64,000 nt of DNA from Actinomadura luzonensis (GCF_022664455.2 NZ_JAKRKC020000001.1:2609001-2673000), one strand, 5' to 3'; shown: positions 1-8,868, counted from the stretch's first letter. The notes: generated by a model not told the origin, from the sequence alone. Numbers and translations: made by a program.

Positions 1-2461
1 CGGTCGTCAGCCGCAGGCTCGCCGCGTCGGGGACGGTGACCCAGCTCGACGTGCCGTTGAAGGACAGCGCCTGGCCGTAGCGGCCGGCGGCGTTCCACGT
101 GGTCGCGGTGAGCGTGCCGGTGTTGCCCCTGCCGGAGGCGTCGGCGGTCGTGGCGCCCGCGCCCTCGTTCATGCCGTACGCCGCCACCAGCCCCGGCACG
201 CCGGTCGCCGGCGCGTACGTCGCGGTGTAGGTCGTCGCGGTGGCCGGGGCGGCGATCTGGTGGGTCGCCGCGCCGCCGTCGGACCAGGAGGAGAAGGCGA
301 GGCTCTGGCCGCCGGAGGTCTGCGGCGAGGGCGCGGAGACCGAGTTGCCGGAGCCGACGATCACCGTCCGGGTGAACGGGGTGGTGGCCTGCTCGCTGTT
401 GAAGCCGAGCTTCAGGCCGGACGGCGCGGACTGGAAGGTCAGGTTCACCGTGCGGGGCTGGAGCAGCACGCTCTCGGTGTCGGTCAGGCCCTGGGCGTCG
501 GTCACCGTGAGCCGCAGCTCCAGGTGCGACGGGTAGTCGTGGTCGGGGGCCTGGAAGGAGCCGCTCGCGCCGGTGAACGTGGTGATCTCGTGCTCGTGGC
601 AGGTGCTCGGGCAGTGGTGCAGGATGAGCGTCCAGGTCATGCGGGAGCCGGGGATCGTGCCGTCCTGGGCGTCGGTGCCGGTGCCGGAGAACGCGATCGT
701 CTGGCCCACCGCCCAGGTCGTGGTGGCGGCCGGCGTGGTGATGGCGGCCGTGGGCGCGGTGTTGTCCACGTTGACGGTGACCGTCGCGTCGCCCTGGCCG
801 CCCCTGCCGTCGCGGACGCGGAGGCGCACCTCGTACGAGCCGGGTTGCGCGTAGGTGAACGTGGGCGCGGCGGCCGTGGAGTCGTCGAGGTCGCCGTCGC
901 CGTCGAGGTCCCAGGCGTAGGTGAGCGGGTCGCCGTCGGCGTCGCTGGAGGAGACGCCGGAGAAGGACACCGTCAGCGGGGCGTCGCCCGAGGTGGCGCT
1001 CGCGTTGATCACGGCCGTGGGCGGATTGTTGGCGTAGAGGTAGCGGACGAGCGTCCCGTGGTCGTAGTCCACGGCGAACAGGTCGCCGCCGGGGCCGGTC
1101 ACCAGCTCGACCGCCGGCATGCCGGAGTCGAAGGTCTGGATCGTGGCCGGGTCGGGCAGGCCGTTCGCGCCCTTGGTCATCACCCACACGCACTGGCGGC
1201 TGTAGTCGGACAGGAACAGCGCGCCGTCGTAGGCGGCCGGGTAGGCGCCGCCGGTGCCGTGGAAGGCGACGCCGCTGGCCGACGAGCCGCCCGAGGGGCA
1301 GGGGTCGTTCGGCGCGGGGCGGCTGTTGTGGTTCCAGGCGAAGTACGGCGTGACGTGCGCGGACGCGCCGGCGGCGTACAGGGTCTCGCACAGGGTCAGG
1401 TCGAGGTTGTCGTAGCCGCCCTGGCGGCCGGAGCCCTCGTAGCAGGGCCAGCCGAAGTTCGAGACCGGCGCGGTGGGGCTGACGACCCGGTTGATCTCCT
1501 CGAAGCTGTTCCAGCCGACCTCGGCGAGCCAGAGCTCCGAGGTGCCGGGGCGGACGGTGAGGCGGAACGGGTTGCGCAGGCCGTGGGCGATGATCCGGGC
1601 GGTGCCGGGGTCGGGGCTGGCGGCGTTGGGGTTGCCGGCGGCCGCAGCCCCCGTGTCCGGATTTATCCGGATCAGGGTGCCGTCGAGGCCGGCCGGGTCC
1701 GCGTTGGTCCGCACGTCCTGCGAGCGCAGCGCGCCGCCCTCCGCCGACGGCGGCGACAGGGCCGTGCCGACCGGCGAGGGCGGGTCGCCGCACGGGTTGT
1801 CCGGGGTCACGTCGGAGGAGGTCAGGTTGTCCTGGCCGTAGTCGGCGAAGTTGAAGCTCGCGCCGTCGCCGGCCGAGGCGTACAGCGCGCCGTCCGGGCC
1901 GAAGCGCAGGTCGCCGACCGAGTGGCTCGGGTGCTGCTGGCACCAGTCGGTGATCAGCGGGGTCTCCGCGCCCGTGGGGGAGATGACCGACAGGCGGCCG
2001 GTCACCAGGCAGCCGTCGCCGGTCGCGCCCGGCGGGGTGGGGCAGGGGTCGTCCGTGGCCCCGGCGGTGCCCCAGCGCGGGGCCGTGCCGCCGGGGACGG
2101 CGTCGTAGGTGTAGAGCACGTACAGGCGCGGGTCGGCCGGGAAGTTCGGGTGCAGGGCCATGCCCAGCAGGCCGCGGTCCCAGAAGTTGTGCACCTGCGT
2201 GCGGAGGTCGGCGTAGATCGCGGGCGTGGTGTCGGACAACGAGTCGAACACCTTGATCAGCCCGCTCTTCTCCGCCACGAACACCCGCCCGTCCGCGGCG
2301 AACTCCACGTTCGTCGGACGGCTGAGCCCGCTGATCACGGTCTGCCGCTGGAACGCCGGCGGCAGCGCGTGCGCGGGCGCGCCCGGCAGCGCGATCCAGC
2401 AGACGAGAGCGAGCAGGAGGGACGACGATAAATGGCCGAGTCTTCTCACAGGGACCCCCAT
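1..2461 (-). CDS. Secreted glucose/sorbosone dehydrogenase-like protein with PKD and LamG domains (C-terminus cut by window edge)
   Basis: Probable secreted PQQ-dependent sugar dehydrogenase-type enzyme; about 820 codons are visible and the gene runs off the left edge. Minus-strand reading gives an arginine-containing start, a hydrophobic Sec signal ending near ALPGAPAHA, then a GSDH propeller (residues about 35-370: SRPTNVEF, GLLGMALHPNF, HGLRNPFRL, GWPCYEG), a PKD domain (about 375-455: NNPPTAVINA, WDLDGDGD), an Ig-like stretch, and the beginning of a LamG/concanavalin-like domain (MNEGAGAT, YGQALSFNG). The PKD and LamG parts suggest carbohydrate or cell-surface binding. The ATG at 2461 has no clear ribosome site; a GTG at 2449, with GGGGG five bases before it, sits closer to the signal peptide and may be the true start. 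The substrate cannot be told from the sequence. Confidence 0.85.
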   Translation of the reverse strand, partial: MGVPVRRLGHLSSSLLLALVCWIALPGAPAHALPPAFQRQTVISGLSRPTNVEFAADGRVFVAEKSGLIKVFDSLSDTTPAIYADLRTQVHNFWDRGLLGMALHPNFPADPRLYVLYTYDAVPGGTAPRWGTAGATDDPCPTPPGATGDGCLVTGRLSVISPTGAETPLITDWCQQHPSHSVGDLRFGPDGALYASAGDGASFNFADYGQDNLTSSDVTPDNPCGDPPSPVGTALSPPSAEGGALRSQDVRTNADPAGLDGTLIRINPDTGAAAAGNPNAASPDPGTARIIAHGLRNPFRLTVRPGTSELWLAEVGWNSFEEINRVVSPTAPVSNFGWPCYEGSGRQGGYDNLDLTLCETLYAAGASAHVTPYFAWNHNSRPAPNDPCPSGGSSASGVAFHGTGGAYPAAYDGALFLSDYSRQCVWVMTKGANGLPDPATIQTFDSGMPAVELVTGPGGDLFAVDYDHGTLVRYLYANNPPTAVINASATSGDAPLTVSFSGVSSSDADGDPLTYAWDLDGDGDLDDSTAAAPTFTYAQPGSYEVRLRVRDGRGGQGDATVTVNVDNTAPTAAITTPAATTTWAVGQTIAFSGTGTDAQDGTIPGSRMTWTLILHHCPSTCHEHEITTFTGASGSFQAPDHDYPSHLELRLTVTDAQGLTDTESVLLQPRTVNLTFQSAPSGLKLGFNSEQATTPFTRTVIVGSGNSVSAPSPQTSGGQSLAFSSWSDGGAATHQIAAPATATTYTATYAPATGVPGLVAAYGMNEGAGATTADASGRGNTGTLTATTWNAAGRYGQALSFNGTSSWVTVPDAASLRLTT

Positions 2462-2525
2462 GGCAGCGCGCGGCGTCACCCTCGACGCCCCCGCGCCTCC
2501 AGGTGCCTGATCGATGTATCGCAAG

Positions 2526-2539
2526 CAATCGATCGATTG
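2526..2539. promoter_or_regulatory. 14-bp perfect palindrome, candidate operator
   Basis: CAATCGATCGATTG is its own reverse complement. It lies about 65 bp upstream of the dehydrogenase start on the minus strand, where a repressor site would be expected. Symmetric sites with a central CG are common for LacI-type sugar regulators, but no such regulator is encoded nearby. Confidence 0.4.
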
Positions 2540-2548
2540 TCAGCAGGG

Positions 2549-2566
2549 GTGTCCGCTGTTGGACAC
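2549..2566 (-). terminator. Hairpin after the lipoprotein gene, candidate terminator
   Basis: GTGTCC and GGACAC form a 6-bp stem with a 6-nt loop (gctgtt on the plus strand), 17 bp past the stop of the lipoprotein gene read on the minus strand. The stem is short and there is no T-run, so this is only a likely weak terminator. Confidence 0.35.
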
Positions 2567-2583
2567 GGCGGATGCCGGGCGGG

Positions 2584-3057
2584 TCAGTGCTTGGCGCCGT
2601 CCACGAGCGTGCGCTTGCCGAGGGGCTTCTTCAGCTTGACGGTGGTGGTCTTCTGGATCGCGATCATGATGCAGGAGACGTTCTTCGCCTTGGGGGAGGC
2701 GCCCTCGTACAGGGTGATCGTGACCTTCCTGCTCGTCTCCTTGACCTTCACCCGGTCGAGCACCGTGCACGGCGCGACGCCCGACCACCAGGTGAGCTGC
2801 ACCTTCCGGCCCTTGGAGACGGGCTTGGCCTTGGTCCAGCGGACCTTGTGGACGTTGACCGCGTCGCCCGTCGGCTTGACCGGCTTGGGGGTGTCGGCCG
2901 GGGTCGTGGGCGCGGTGGTGACCGGCGTCACGGTGACCGGTGACGGCGGGACCGGGGTCCGAGTGGGGGCGGCTGCGGGCGCTGTGGGCGCTGTGGCACA
3001 ACTCGTCGCGAGCACCAGGGATCCGGCCAGCAGAGTCGCTTTCGTCATTGTGCGCAT
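2584..3057 (-). CDS. Small proline-rich lipoprotein of unknown function
   Basis: A 157-residue protein with an N-terminal hydrophobic segment ending in a lipobox-like LATSC (Cys20), so probably exported and lipid-anchored. A Pro/Thr/Ala/Val-rich linker (about 21-60) is followed by a compact basic domain of about 95 residues containing two cysteines (VAPCTVL, VSCIMIA) that could form a disulfide. ATG at 3057 is used; a second ATG three codons on gives a shorter signal. It is transcribed away from the proline dehydrogenase gene, with 62 bp between the start codons for both promoters. I do not recognise the family. Confidence 0.7.
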   Translation of the reverse strand: MRTMTKATLLAGSLVLATSCATAPTAPAAAPTRTPVPPSPVTVTPVTTAPTTPADTPKPVKPTGDAVNVHKVRWTKAKPVSKGRKVQLTWWSGVAPCTVLDRVKVKETSRKVTITLYEGASPKAKNVSCIMIAIQKTTTVKLKKPLGKRTLVDGAKH

Positions 3058-3119
3058 ACCCTTACGACGGATCAGGGGCGCCCGCGGTTCAGCGGCCTGC
3101 CGGGGTTAGTGTGGTTCCC

Positions 3120-4001
3120 GTGCTCCGTCAGGCCATGCTCGCCGTCTCCAAGAGCGGACGCGCCGAACGCGTCATCTCCACCTCGCCTCTGACCAGGGAC
3201 GTGGTCAAGCGGTACGTAGCCGACGACATCGCCGCCGTGATCACCGCGCTGACCCGCCGCGGGCTGCTGGTGACCGTCGACCACCTCGGCGAGGAGGTGC
3301 GGGACCGGGAGCAGGCCGGCGCCGCCGTCAGGGAATACCTCACGCTGCTCGGGGTGCTGCCGGCCGGCGCCGACGTGTCGGTCAAGCTGACCGCGCTCGG
3401 GCTGCGGCTGTCGGAGCAGCTCGCCTTCGACCACGCGGCCGCCATCTGCCGGGCCGCCGCCGGCCGCGGCGTCACCGTGACGCTCGACGCCGAGGAGCAC
3501 GACACGATCCGCGGGCTGCACGCCGTGCACGCCGCGCTGCGGCGCGAGCACCCGGACGTGGGGGTGGTGGTGCAGGCGTACCTGCCGGACTCGCTGGAGC
3601 GGTGCGAGAAGCTCGGCGGGGCCCGGGTGCGGCTGTGCAAGGGGGCCTACACGGCGCCGGGGGCCTACCGCTCGCCGGGCGACGTCGACCGGTCGTTCGT
3701 GCGGTGTCTGCGGGTGCTCATGGCCGGGACGGCGTACCCGATGGTGGCCACGCACGACCCCCGGCTGCTGCGCATCGCCTCGACGCTGGCGGTGCTCGAC
3801 GGGCGCGACGTGACCGGGTTCGAGTACCAGATGTTGTACGGCGTCCGGCCGGAGGAGCAGGCGCGGCTGGCCGGGCTCGGGGCGCAGATGCGGGTCTACG
3901 TGCCGTACGGGGACGACTGGTACGCCTACCTCATGCGGCGGCTCGCCGAACGGCCGCGCAACCTGGCGTTCTTCCTGCGCTCGCTGGTGTCCCGCCGGTA
4001 G
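3120..4001 (+). CDS. Proline dehydrogenase (monofunctional, FAD)
   Basis: Oxidises L-proline to pyrroline-5-carboxylate and passes electrons to the quinone pool; a peripheral membrane flavoenzyme. The 293-residue length fits the monofunctional PRODH barrel rather than bifunctional PutA. Family features seen: SVKLTALGL, VTLDAEEHDT, a lysine/arginine strand ending RLCKGAY, and the C-terminal FEYQMLYGVRPEEQ followed by VYVPYGDDWYAYLMRRLAE, the usual substrate-binding arginine-pair helix. The open frame continues upstream, but GTG at 3120 gives the normal family N-terminus. proC follows 26 bp downstream on the same strand, so enzymes of opposite direction sit side by side. No P5C dehydrogenase is present in the window. 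Confidence 0.92.
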   Translation: MLRQAMLAVSKSGRAERVISTSPLTRDVVKRYVADDIAAVITALTRRGLLVTVDHLGEEVRDREQAGAAVREYLTLLGVLPAGADVSVKLTALGLRLSEQLAFDHAAAICRAAAGRGVTVTLDAEEHDTIRGLHAVHAALRREHPDVGVVVQAYLPDSLERCEKLGGARVRLCKGAYTAPGAYRSPGDVDRSFVRCLRVLMAGTAYPMVATHDPRLLRIASTLAVLDGRDVTGFEYQMLYGVRPEEQARLAGLGAQMRVYVPYGDDWYAYLMRRLAERPRNLAFFLRSLVSRR

Positions 4002-4027
4002 CGGGCGGCTGTGGATAGGCTGCCAGG

Positions 4028-4822
4028 ATGATTGCGATTCTGGGCACGGGCAAGATGGGCGAGGCCCTGCTGTCCGGGCTGCTGCGGGCCGGGTTCAAGC
4101 CGGGCGACGTCCTCGCGACCACCCGCCGGCCCGAGCGGGCGCAGGCGCTGCGCGAGACGTACGGCGTGCGCACCGTCACCAACGCCGAGGCGGCCAAGGC
4201 GGCCGACACGCTGATCCTGGCCGTCAAGCCCCAGGACATGGCGACGCTCCTGGCCGAGATCGCCCCGTACGTCCCGGCCGACCGGCTGGTGATCAGCGCC
4301 GCGGCCGGCATCACGACGGCGTTCGTGGAGCAGCGGCTCGGGGTGGAGGTCCCGGTCGTGCGGGTGATGTCCAACACGCCGATCAGGTTCGACGAGGCGA
4401 TGAGCGTCATCTCGGCCGGCGCGCACGCCGACGAGGAGCACCTGAGGCTCACCGAGAACCTGCTGAAGCCGGTCGGCAAGGTGCTGCGCATCCCCGAGTC
4501 GCAGCAGGACGCCGCGACGGCGCTGTCGGGCAGCGGCCCGGCCTACTTCTTCTACCTGGTCGAGGCCATGGTCGACGCGGGCATCCTGCTCGGCATGCCG
4601 CGGGCGGCCGCGCTCGACATGGTCACCCAGTCGATCGTCGGGGCGGCCGTGATGCTGCGCGACTCGGGCGAGCACCCGGTGATCCTGCGCGAGGCGGTCA
4701 CCTCGCCGGGCGGCACCACGATCGCGGCGATCGCCGAGCTGGAGCGGCACAGCGTGCGGGCGGCGTTCCTGGCCGCCATCGAGGCCGCGCGGGACCGCGG
4801 ACGGCAGCTCGCGGGCGGCTGA
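4028..4822 (+). CDS. proC: Pyrroline-5-carboxylate reductase
   Basis: Catalyses the last step of proline synthesis, reducing pyrroline-5-carboxylate with NAD(P)H in the cytoplasm. The 264 residues have the Rossmann loop ILGTGKMGEA (residues 4-13), the conserved middle helix SGSGPAYFFYLVEAM (about 162-176), and the family signature VTSPGGTTIAAIAELE near residue 223. Length is normal (about 265-275). It follows proline dehydrogenase closely and is probably cotranscribed. The same P5C node is therefore made by one gene and consumed by the next, so activity is likely balanced at the protein level or by promoters not visible here. Confidence 0.96.
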   Translation: MIAILGTGKMGEALLSGLLRAGFKPGDVLATTRRPERAQALRETYGVRTVTNAEAAKAADTLILAVKPQDMATLLAEIAPYVPADRLVISAAAGITTAFVEQRLGVEVPVVRVMSNTPIRFDEAMSVISAGAHADEEHLRLTENLLKPVGKVLRIPESQQDAATALSGSGPAYFFYLVEAMVDAGILLGMPRAAALDMVTQSIVGAAVMLRDSGEHPVILREAVTSPGGTTIAAIAELERHSVRAAFLAAIEAARDRGRQLAGG

Positions 4823-4879
4823 GCCCGGTCCCCGGGCGGCCCACGGCGGGCCGGCGGGCGCGGACCATACGATGCTCGG

Positions 4880-6229
4880 GTGACGCCACGTCGCGGCCTC
4901 GCGCCGCTGCTCGTGCTCTTAGCATTGACCGGCTGCACGTCCGAGCCGACGCCCTCCGTCCAGGTCGGGGACGTCCGCCGTGCGCCGGTCACCGAAGTCG
5001 TCGAGGCCCCCGCCACCATCGGCGCGCGGGCCTCGGCGACCCTGCGCGCGCCCGCCACGGGCACGATCGCCAAGCTCTACGTCCGCGAGGGCCAGCGGGT
5101 GCGCAAGGGCGACCTGCTCGTCCGGATCAGCTCCCCCCAGGCCCGCGCCCAGCTCGGCCAGGCCCGCCGGGCGGCCAGGACGCCCGCGCCGCCGAGCCCC
5201 GCCACCTCTGTGCGCCTCCCCTCGCTGAACACCGCCGGCTTCGACCGCAAGGTGGCCGCGCACTTCGCCAAGGCGCGCAAGGCGGCCAGGAAGGTCGCCG
5301 ACGCCCGCGTCCGTAAGCAGCTCCTCAACGCCATCGACCTCGCCCAGGCCCAGCACCGGGCGCAGACGGCCGCCCTGTCGACGATCACCGCCCAGCTCGG
5401 CCGCTCGATCAACGGCGTGCTGTCCGGCGTGACCAGCGGGCTGGCCGGCTCCATGGCCTCGTTGCAGGCCGCCTCCAAGGCCCAGGCCAGGGCCGCGGTC
5501 AAGGCGGCCGAGAGCACGGTGGCGGCGCTCACCGTGAAGGCCCCGTTCGGCGGCGTGGTCACGCTGGGCCGCGTCTCGGGCGGCGGCGCGGCGGGCGGCG
5601 TGGAGAGCCTGCTCGGCCAGTTGCCCGGCGCGGGTCAGGAGCTGCCGTCCCTGCCGGCGGGCGGGTCGGGGCCGGCCGGCACGCCGGTCGCGGCCGGCGT
5701 CCCGGTGGCGGCGGGCGACCCGCTCGTCACCGTCACCGACGTCTCCACCCTCCTGCTGGACGCCGACGTGGACGAGACCGACGTCCTCATGGTCAGGAAG
5801 GGCATCGAGGCGCAGGTCGAGCTGGACGCGGTGCCAGGGGCGACGTACTCGGCCCGGGTCACCGGCATCGGCGTCACCCCCAAGCAGGGCACCACGGGCG
5901 GCGTCAGCTACCCGGTGCGGCTCACGCTCGGCGCGGGCGCGTTCGACGACGGGACCCGCGCGCCGACCCCGAAGCCGGGCATGAGCGCCGTCACGCGGCT
6001 GACCGTGCGCGAGTCGCCGGCCGCGATCTCCGCGCCCGCCTCGGCCATCGTCTCCAGCGGGCGCGAGAGCGTGGTCTGGGTGGACAGGAACGGCGTCGCC
6101 GAGCGGCGCGTGGTCAAGCTGGGCGCGCAGGGCGAGGCGGTGGTCGAGGTGCTGACCGGGCTGTCGGTGGGCGAGCGGATCGTGGTCAAGGGCGCGGACT
6201 CCGTACGGCAGGGGCAGCGGCTGTCATGA
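4880..6229 (+). CDS. HlyD/MacA-type periplasmic adaptor lipoprotein
   Basis: Adaptor subunit of a MacAB-like exporter, linking an inner-membrane ABC pump to the cell exterior. The 449 residues start with a GTG-initiated lipoprotein signal (LLALTGC, Cys19), then a lipoyl-type half motif (about 57-84, ATGTIAKLYVREGQRV), a long alpha-helical hairpin rich in Ala/Lys/Gln (about 100-225), the second lipoyl half (VAALTVKAPFGGVVTLG), a Gly-rich loop, a beta-barrel (LLLDADVDETDV) and a membrane-proximal domain. Its stop overlaps the ATG of the ATPase (ATGA), so all three pump genes are one operon. The cargo is unknown; in Gram-positives such sets export peptides, lipids or antibiotics. Confidence 0.85.
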   Translation: MTPRRGLAPLLVLLALTGCTSEPTPSVQVGDVRRAPVTEVVEAPATIGARASATLRAPATGTIAKLYVREGQRVRKGDLLVRISSPQARAQLGQARRAARTPAPPSPATSVRLPSLNTAGFDRKVAAHFAKARKAARKVADARVRKQLLNAIDLAQAQHRAQTAALSTITAQLGRSINGVLSGVTSGLAGSMASLQAASKAQARAAVKAAESTVAALTVKAPFGGVVTLGRVSGGGAAGGVESLLGQLPGAGQELPSLPAGGSGPAGTPVAAGVPVAAGDPLVTVTDVSTLLLDADVDETDVLMVRKGIEAQVELDAVPGATYSARVTGIGVTPKQGTTGGVSYPVRLTLGAGAFDDGTRAPTPKPGMSAVTRLTVRESPAAISAPASAIVSSGRESVVWVDRNGVAERRVVKLGAQGEAVVEVLTGLSVGERIVVKGADSVRQGQRLS

Positions 6230-6930
6230 CGGCACTCACCACGGGAGGGCCGGCCATCGAGGCCGTGGACCTCGCCCGGCGCTACCAGCTCGACGGCGTG
6301 TCCGTGGAGGCGCTGCGCGGCGTGTCGCTGACGATCGGGCAGGGCGAGTTCGCCGCGATCGTCGGCCCGTCGGGCTCCGGCAAGTCGACGCTCATGCACC
6401 TGCTCGGCTGTCTCGACCGGCCGACGTCCGGGCGGCTGCGGATCAACGGGACGGAGATCTCCCGCCTGTCCGACGGCGAGCTGGCCGAGCTGCGCAACAA
6501 GACGATCGGCTTCGTCTTCCAGTCCTTCCACCTGCTGGGCCGCACCAGCGCGCTGGACAACGTGGCCCTGCCCCTGGTCTACCGGGGGATCGGCCGGGCG
6601 GAGCGGCGGGCGCGGGCCGGGGCGGCGCTGGAGTCCGTCGGGCTCGGGCACCGCCTGGGGCACCGGCCGGCCCAGATGTCCGGCGGCGAGCAGCAGCGGG
6701 TGGCGATCGCGCGGGCGCTGGTCGGCGAGCCCAAGGTGCTGCTGGCCGACGAGCCGACCGGCAACCTCGACACCGCCAACGGCGCCGAGATCATGGCCAT
6801 CCTCGACCGGCTCAACGGCGAGCACGGCATGGCTGTGGTGCTCGTCACGCACGAGGGCGCGATCGCGGAGCGGGCCAGGCGGCAGATCCACGTCCGCGAC
6901 GGCCTGATCGAGCTGGACACCGCCGCATGA
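6226..6930 (+). CDS. ABC transporter ATP-binding protein (MacB/LolD class)
   Basis: Cytoplasmic ATPase of the three-gene exporter. In 234 residues it shows Walker A GPSGSGKST (47-55), Q-loop FVFQSFHLLG (about 97-106), signature SGGEQQ (152-157), Walker B VLLADE (171-176) with the D-loop GNLD, and a switch His in LVTHE. FQSFHLL and ADEPTGNLD are typical of the MacB/LolD/FtsE-like clade that pairs with FtsX-type permeases. It overlaps both neighbours by 4 bp (ATGA), implying translational coupling and fixed stoichiometry. Confidence 0.93.
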   Translation: MTALTTGGPAIEAVDLARRYQLDGVSVEALRGVSLTIGQGEFAAIVGPSGSGKSTLMHLLGCLDRPTSGRLRINGTEISRLSDGELAELRNKTIGFVFQSFHLLGRTSALDNVALPLVYRGIGRAERRARAGAALESVGLGHRLGHRPAQMSGGEQQRVAIARALVGEPKVLLADEPTGNLDTANGAEIMAILDRLNGEHGMAVVLVTHEGAIAERARRQIHVRDGLIELDTAA

Positions 6931-8111
6931 GGGCGGGCGAGGCGCTGGCCATGGCGCTGGAGTCGCTGCGGGTCAACCGGCTGCGCAGCGCCCTGACCAT
7001 GCTGGGCGTCATCATCGGCGTGCTGGCCGTGGTGGTGCTGGTGGCGATCGGCACCGGCGCCAAGGACGAGATCGAGAAGCAGATCTCCGGCCTCGGCACC
7101 AACATCATCCTGGTCGTCCCCGGCCGCATCAGCCTGGGCGCGGCCCCGACGCAGAGCAAGCTGGGCCTCGCCGACGTCGCGTACGTGCGCCGCGTGGTCG
7201 GCGACCCGGCCAAGGTGACGGTCTCGCTCCAGTCGGGCGAGACCGTGCGGGCCGGCCGGACGGAGGCGTTCGTCACGGTCGTCGGCACCGACCAGAACCT
7301 CGTCAACATCTTCGAGCGGCCGGTCGCCAAGGGCCGCCCGCTCAGCGGCACCGACGTCGACACCCGCCGCCGGGTGGCGGTGCTGGGCTCGGAGGTGGCC
7401 GACCGGCTGTTCGGCGACCTGGACCCGATCGGGCGGCAGATGTCGATCGCGGGAGCCAGGTTCCGGGTGGTCGGCGTGTACGCGACGGTGGGGCAGACGT
7501 TCGGGCTCTCCCGGGACCAGGAGGTGCACGTCCCGGTGACGACCGCGCAGCGGCTGCTCGGAATCGCCCGGATCAACGGGATGGCGGTCGGCGCGAGCGG
7601 CCCCGACGAGATCCAGCCGCTGTCGGACCGGGTCACGGCCGCGCTGCGGGCCCGCTACCCGGGCGAGCAGTTCTCGGCGGTCACGCAGACGGCGCTGCTC
7701 GGCACGGTCGGCAGCGTGCTGGGCATGCTCACCGGCGTGCTGGCCGCGATCGCGGGCATCTCGCTGCTGGTCGGCGGCGTGGGGGTGTCGAACATCATGC
7801 TGGTCAGCGTGCGCGAGCGCACCGCCGAGATCGGGCTGCGCAAGGCGCTGGGGGCCAGGCAGCGCGACGTCCTGGCCCAGTTCCTGCTGGAGGCGGTGCT
7901 GCTGACGACCATCGGCGGGCTGATCGGGATCCTGCTCGGCGTCGGCGGCTCGCTGGCCATCGCCGCCACCACCGAGGTGCCGGCCTCGATCACCTGGTGG
8001 TCGATCGTGCTGGCGTTCGGGGTGTCGGCGGCGGTCGGGATGTTCTTCGGCGTGGCGCCGGCGCGGCGGGCGGGCCGGCTGGACCCGGTGATCGCCCTCC
8101 GCGCGGAGTAG
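6927..8111 (+). CDS. ABC transporter permease, MacB/FtsX family
   Basis: Membrane subunit of the MacAB-like pump. The 394 residues have the family layout: a first membrane helix (about 17-42, LRSALTMLGVIIGVLAVVVLV), a large extracytoplasmic MacB_PCD domain (about 45-260), and three C-terminal helices of the FtsX domain (about 265-390) with the conserved coupling stretch REIGLRKALG-like sequence (here ERTAEIGLRKALGARQRDV). It overlaps the ATPase gene by 4 bp and ends only 13 bp from the oppositely transcribed ABC-2 permease, so there is no room for a long terminator. Confidence 0.9.
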   Translation: MRAGEALAMALESLRVNRLRSALTMLGVIIGVLAVVVLVAIGTGAKDEIEKQISGLGTNIILVVPGRISLGAAPTQSKLGLADVAYVRRVVGDPAKVTVSLQSGETVRAGRTEAFVTVVGTDQNLVNIFERPVAKGRPLSGTDVDTRRRVAVLGSEVADRLFGDLDPIGRQMSIAGARFRVVGVYATVGQTFGLSRDQEVHVPVTTAQRLLGIARINGMAVGASGPDEIQPLSDRVTAALRARYPGEQFSAVTQTALLGTVGSVLGMLTGVLAAIAGISLLVGGVGVSNIMLVSVRERTAEIGLRKALGARQRDVLAQFLLEAVLLTTIGGLIGILLGVGGSLAIAATTEVPASITWWSIVLAFGVSAAVGMFFGVAPARRAGRLDPVIALRAE

Positions 8112-8124
8112 GCCGCGGGCCGGG

Positions 8125-8868
8125 TCAGGCGTCGCGGCGCTGCATGAGCACCGCGCCGGCGGCCACGGCCACGGCGATCCACACCAGGTAGACGCCGAAC
8201 CCGGCCCACGGGGCCAGCGACGAGCCCGGGTCGCCGCCGGGCACGATGAGCTGGCCCGCGTTGGTGGTGAAGTACTCGGCGACGGTCCTGCCCCACTGGC
8301 CGGGCAGCTGCCTGGCCACGAGGGGCAGGACCATCATCAGCGCGATCGCGCTCACGATCGCCCCCGGCGTGTGCCGGACGAGCGTGCCGAGCCCCACGCC
8401 GAACAGCCCGCACGCGGTCAGGTAGAGGCCGGCCCGGACGGCGGCCCACGCCACCTCGCCCGCCGACACCCCGGCCGGCTGCATGATCGCCAGGCCGACG
8501 GCGAGCGCGCCGGCCGCGGAGAGCGTGCAGACGACCAGCGCGGTCGCGCTGAAGACCGCGATCTTGGCGGTGAGCAGGCTGAGCCGGCGCGGCACGGCCA
8601 TCAGCGAGGTCCTGATGCCGCCCGTGCGGTACTCGCTGGAGATCACCAGGACGCCCAGGGTGGCGATGGACAGTGCCGCGAACATCACGCCGAGCAGGCT
8701 CACGCCGAGCGCCTGCGCCGCGTCGACCGGCCCCCGGCCGCTGCCCCTGATCGAGGCGGCGAGCAGCGCGCCGAAGCCGACCATCATCGCGGCGGTGACG
8801 ACCAGCGTCCACACCGTCGAGCGGACCGAGCGCAGCTTGGTCCATTCCGACCTCAGGATGTCGATCAT
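8125..8868 (-). CDS. ABC-2 type transporter permease
   Basis: A 247-residue integral membrane protein with about six hydrophobic helices, starting MIDILRSEWTKLRSVRST, the common N-terminus of actinobacterial ABC-2 permeases that pair with a separate ATPase. The ATG at 8868 overlaps the ATPase stop (ATGA on the minus strand); a longer upstream open frame only shadows the ATPase gene. Conserved EYRTGGIRTSLMAVP lies in the cytoplasmic loop. It is the last gene of a minus-strand set encoding a two-component system and this exporter, so it probably exports a compound sensed by that kinase, such as a drug or envelope stressor (inference). Confidence 0.9.
   Translation of the reverse strand: MIDILRSEWTKLRSVRSTVWTLVVTAAMMVGFGALLAASIRGSGRGPVDAAQALGVSLLGVMFAALSIATLGVLVISSEYRTGGIRTSLMAVPRRLSLLTAKIAVFSATALVVCTLSAAGALAVGLAIMQPAGVSAGEVAWAAVRAGLYLTACGLFGVGLGTLVRHTPGAIVSAIALMMVLPLVARQLPGQWGRTVAEYFTTNAGQLIVPGGDPGSSLAPWAGFGVYLVWIAVAVAAGAVLMQRRDA

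Noticed and set aside
260..2431. 723-codon open frame on the plus strand
   Set aside because: Antisense shadow of the secreted dehydrogenase; composition is Arg/Gly/Val-rich with no domain, while the minus strand gives a signal peptide and clear domains.
2940..3119. Upstream extension of the proline dehydrogenase frame
   Set aside because: Would overlap the divergent lipoprotein gene and its promoter; the GTG at 3120 gives the normal family N-terminus.
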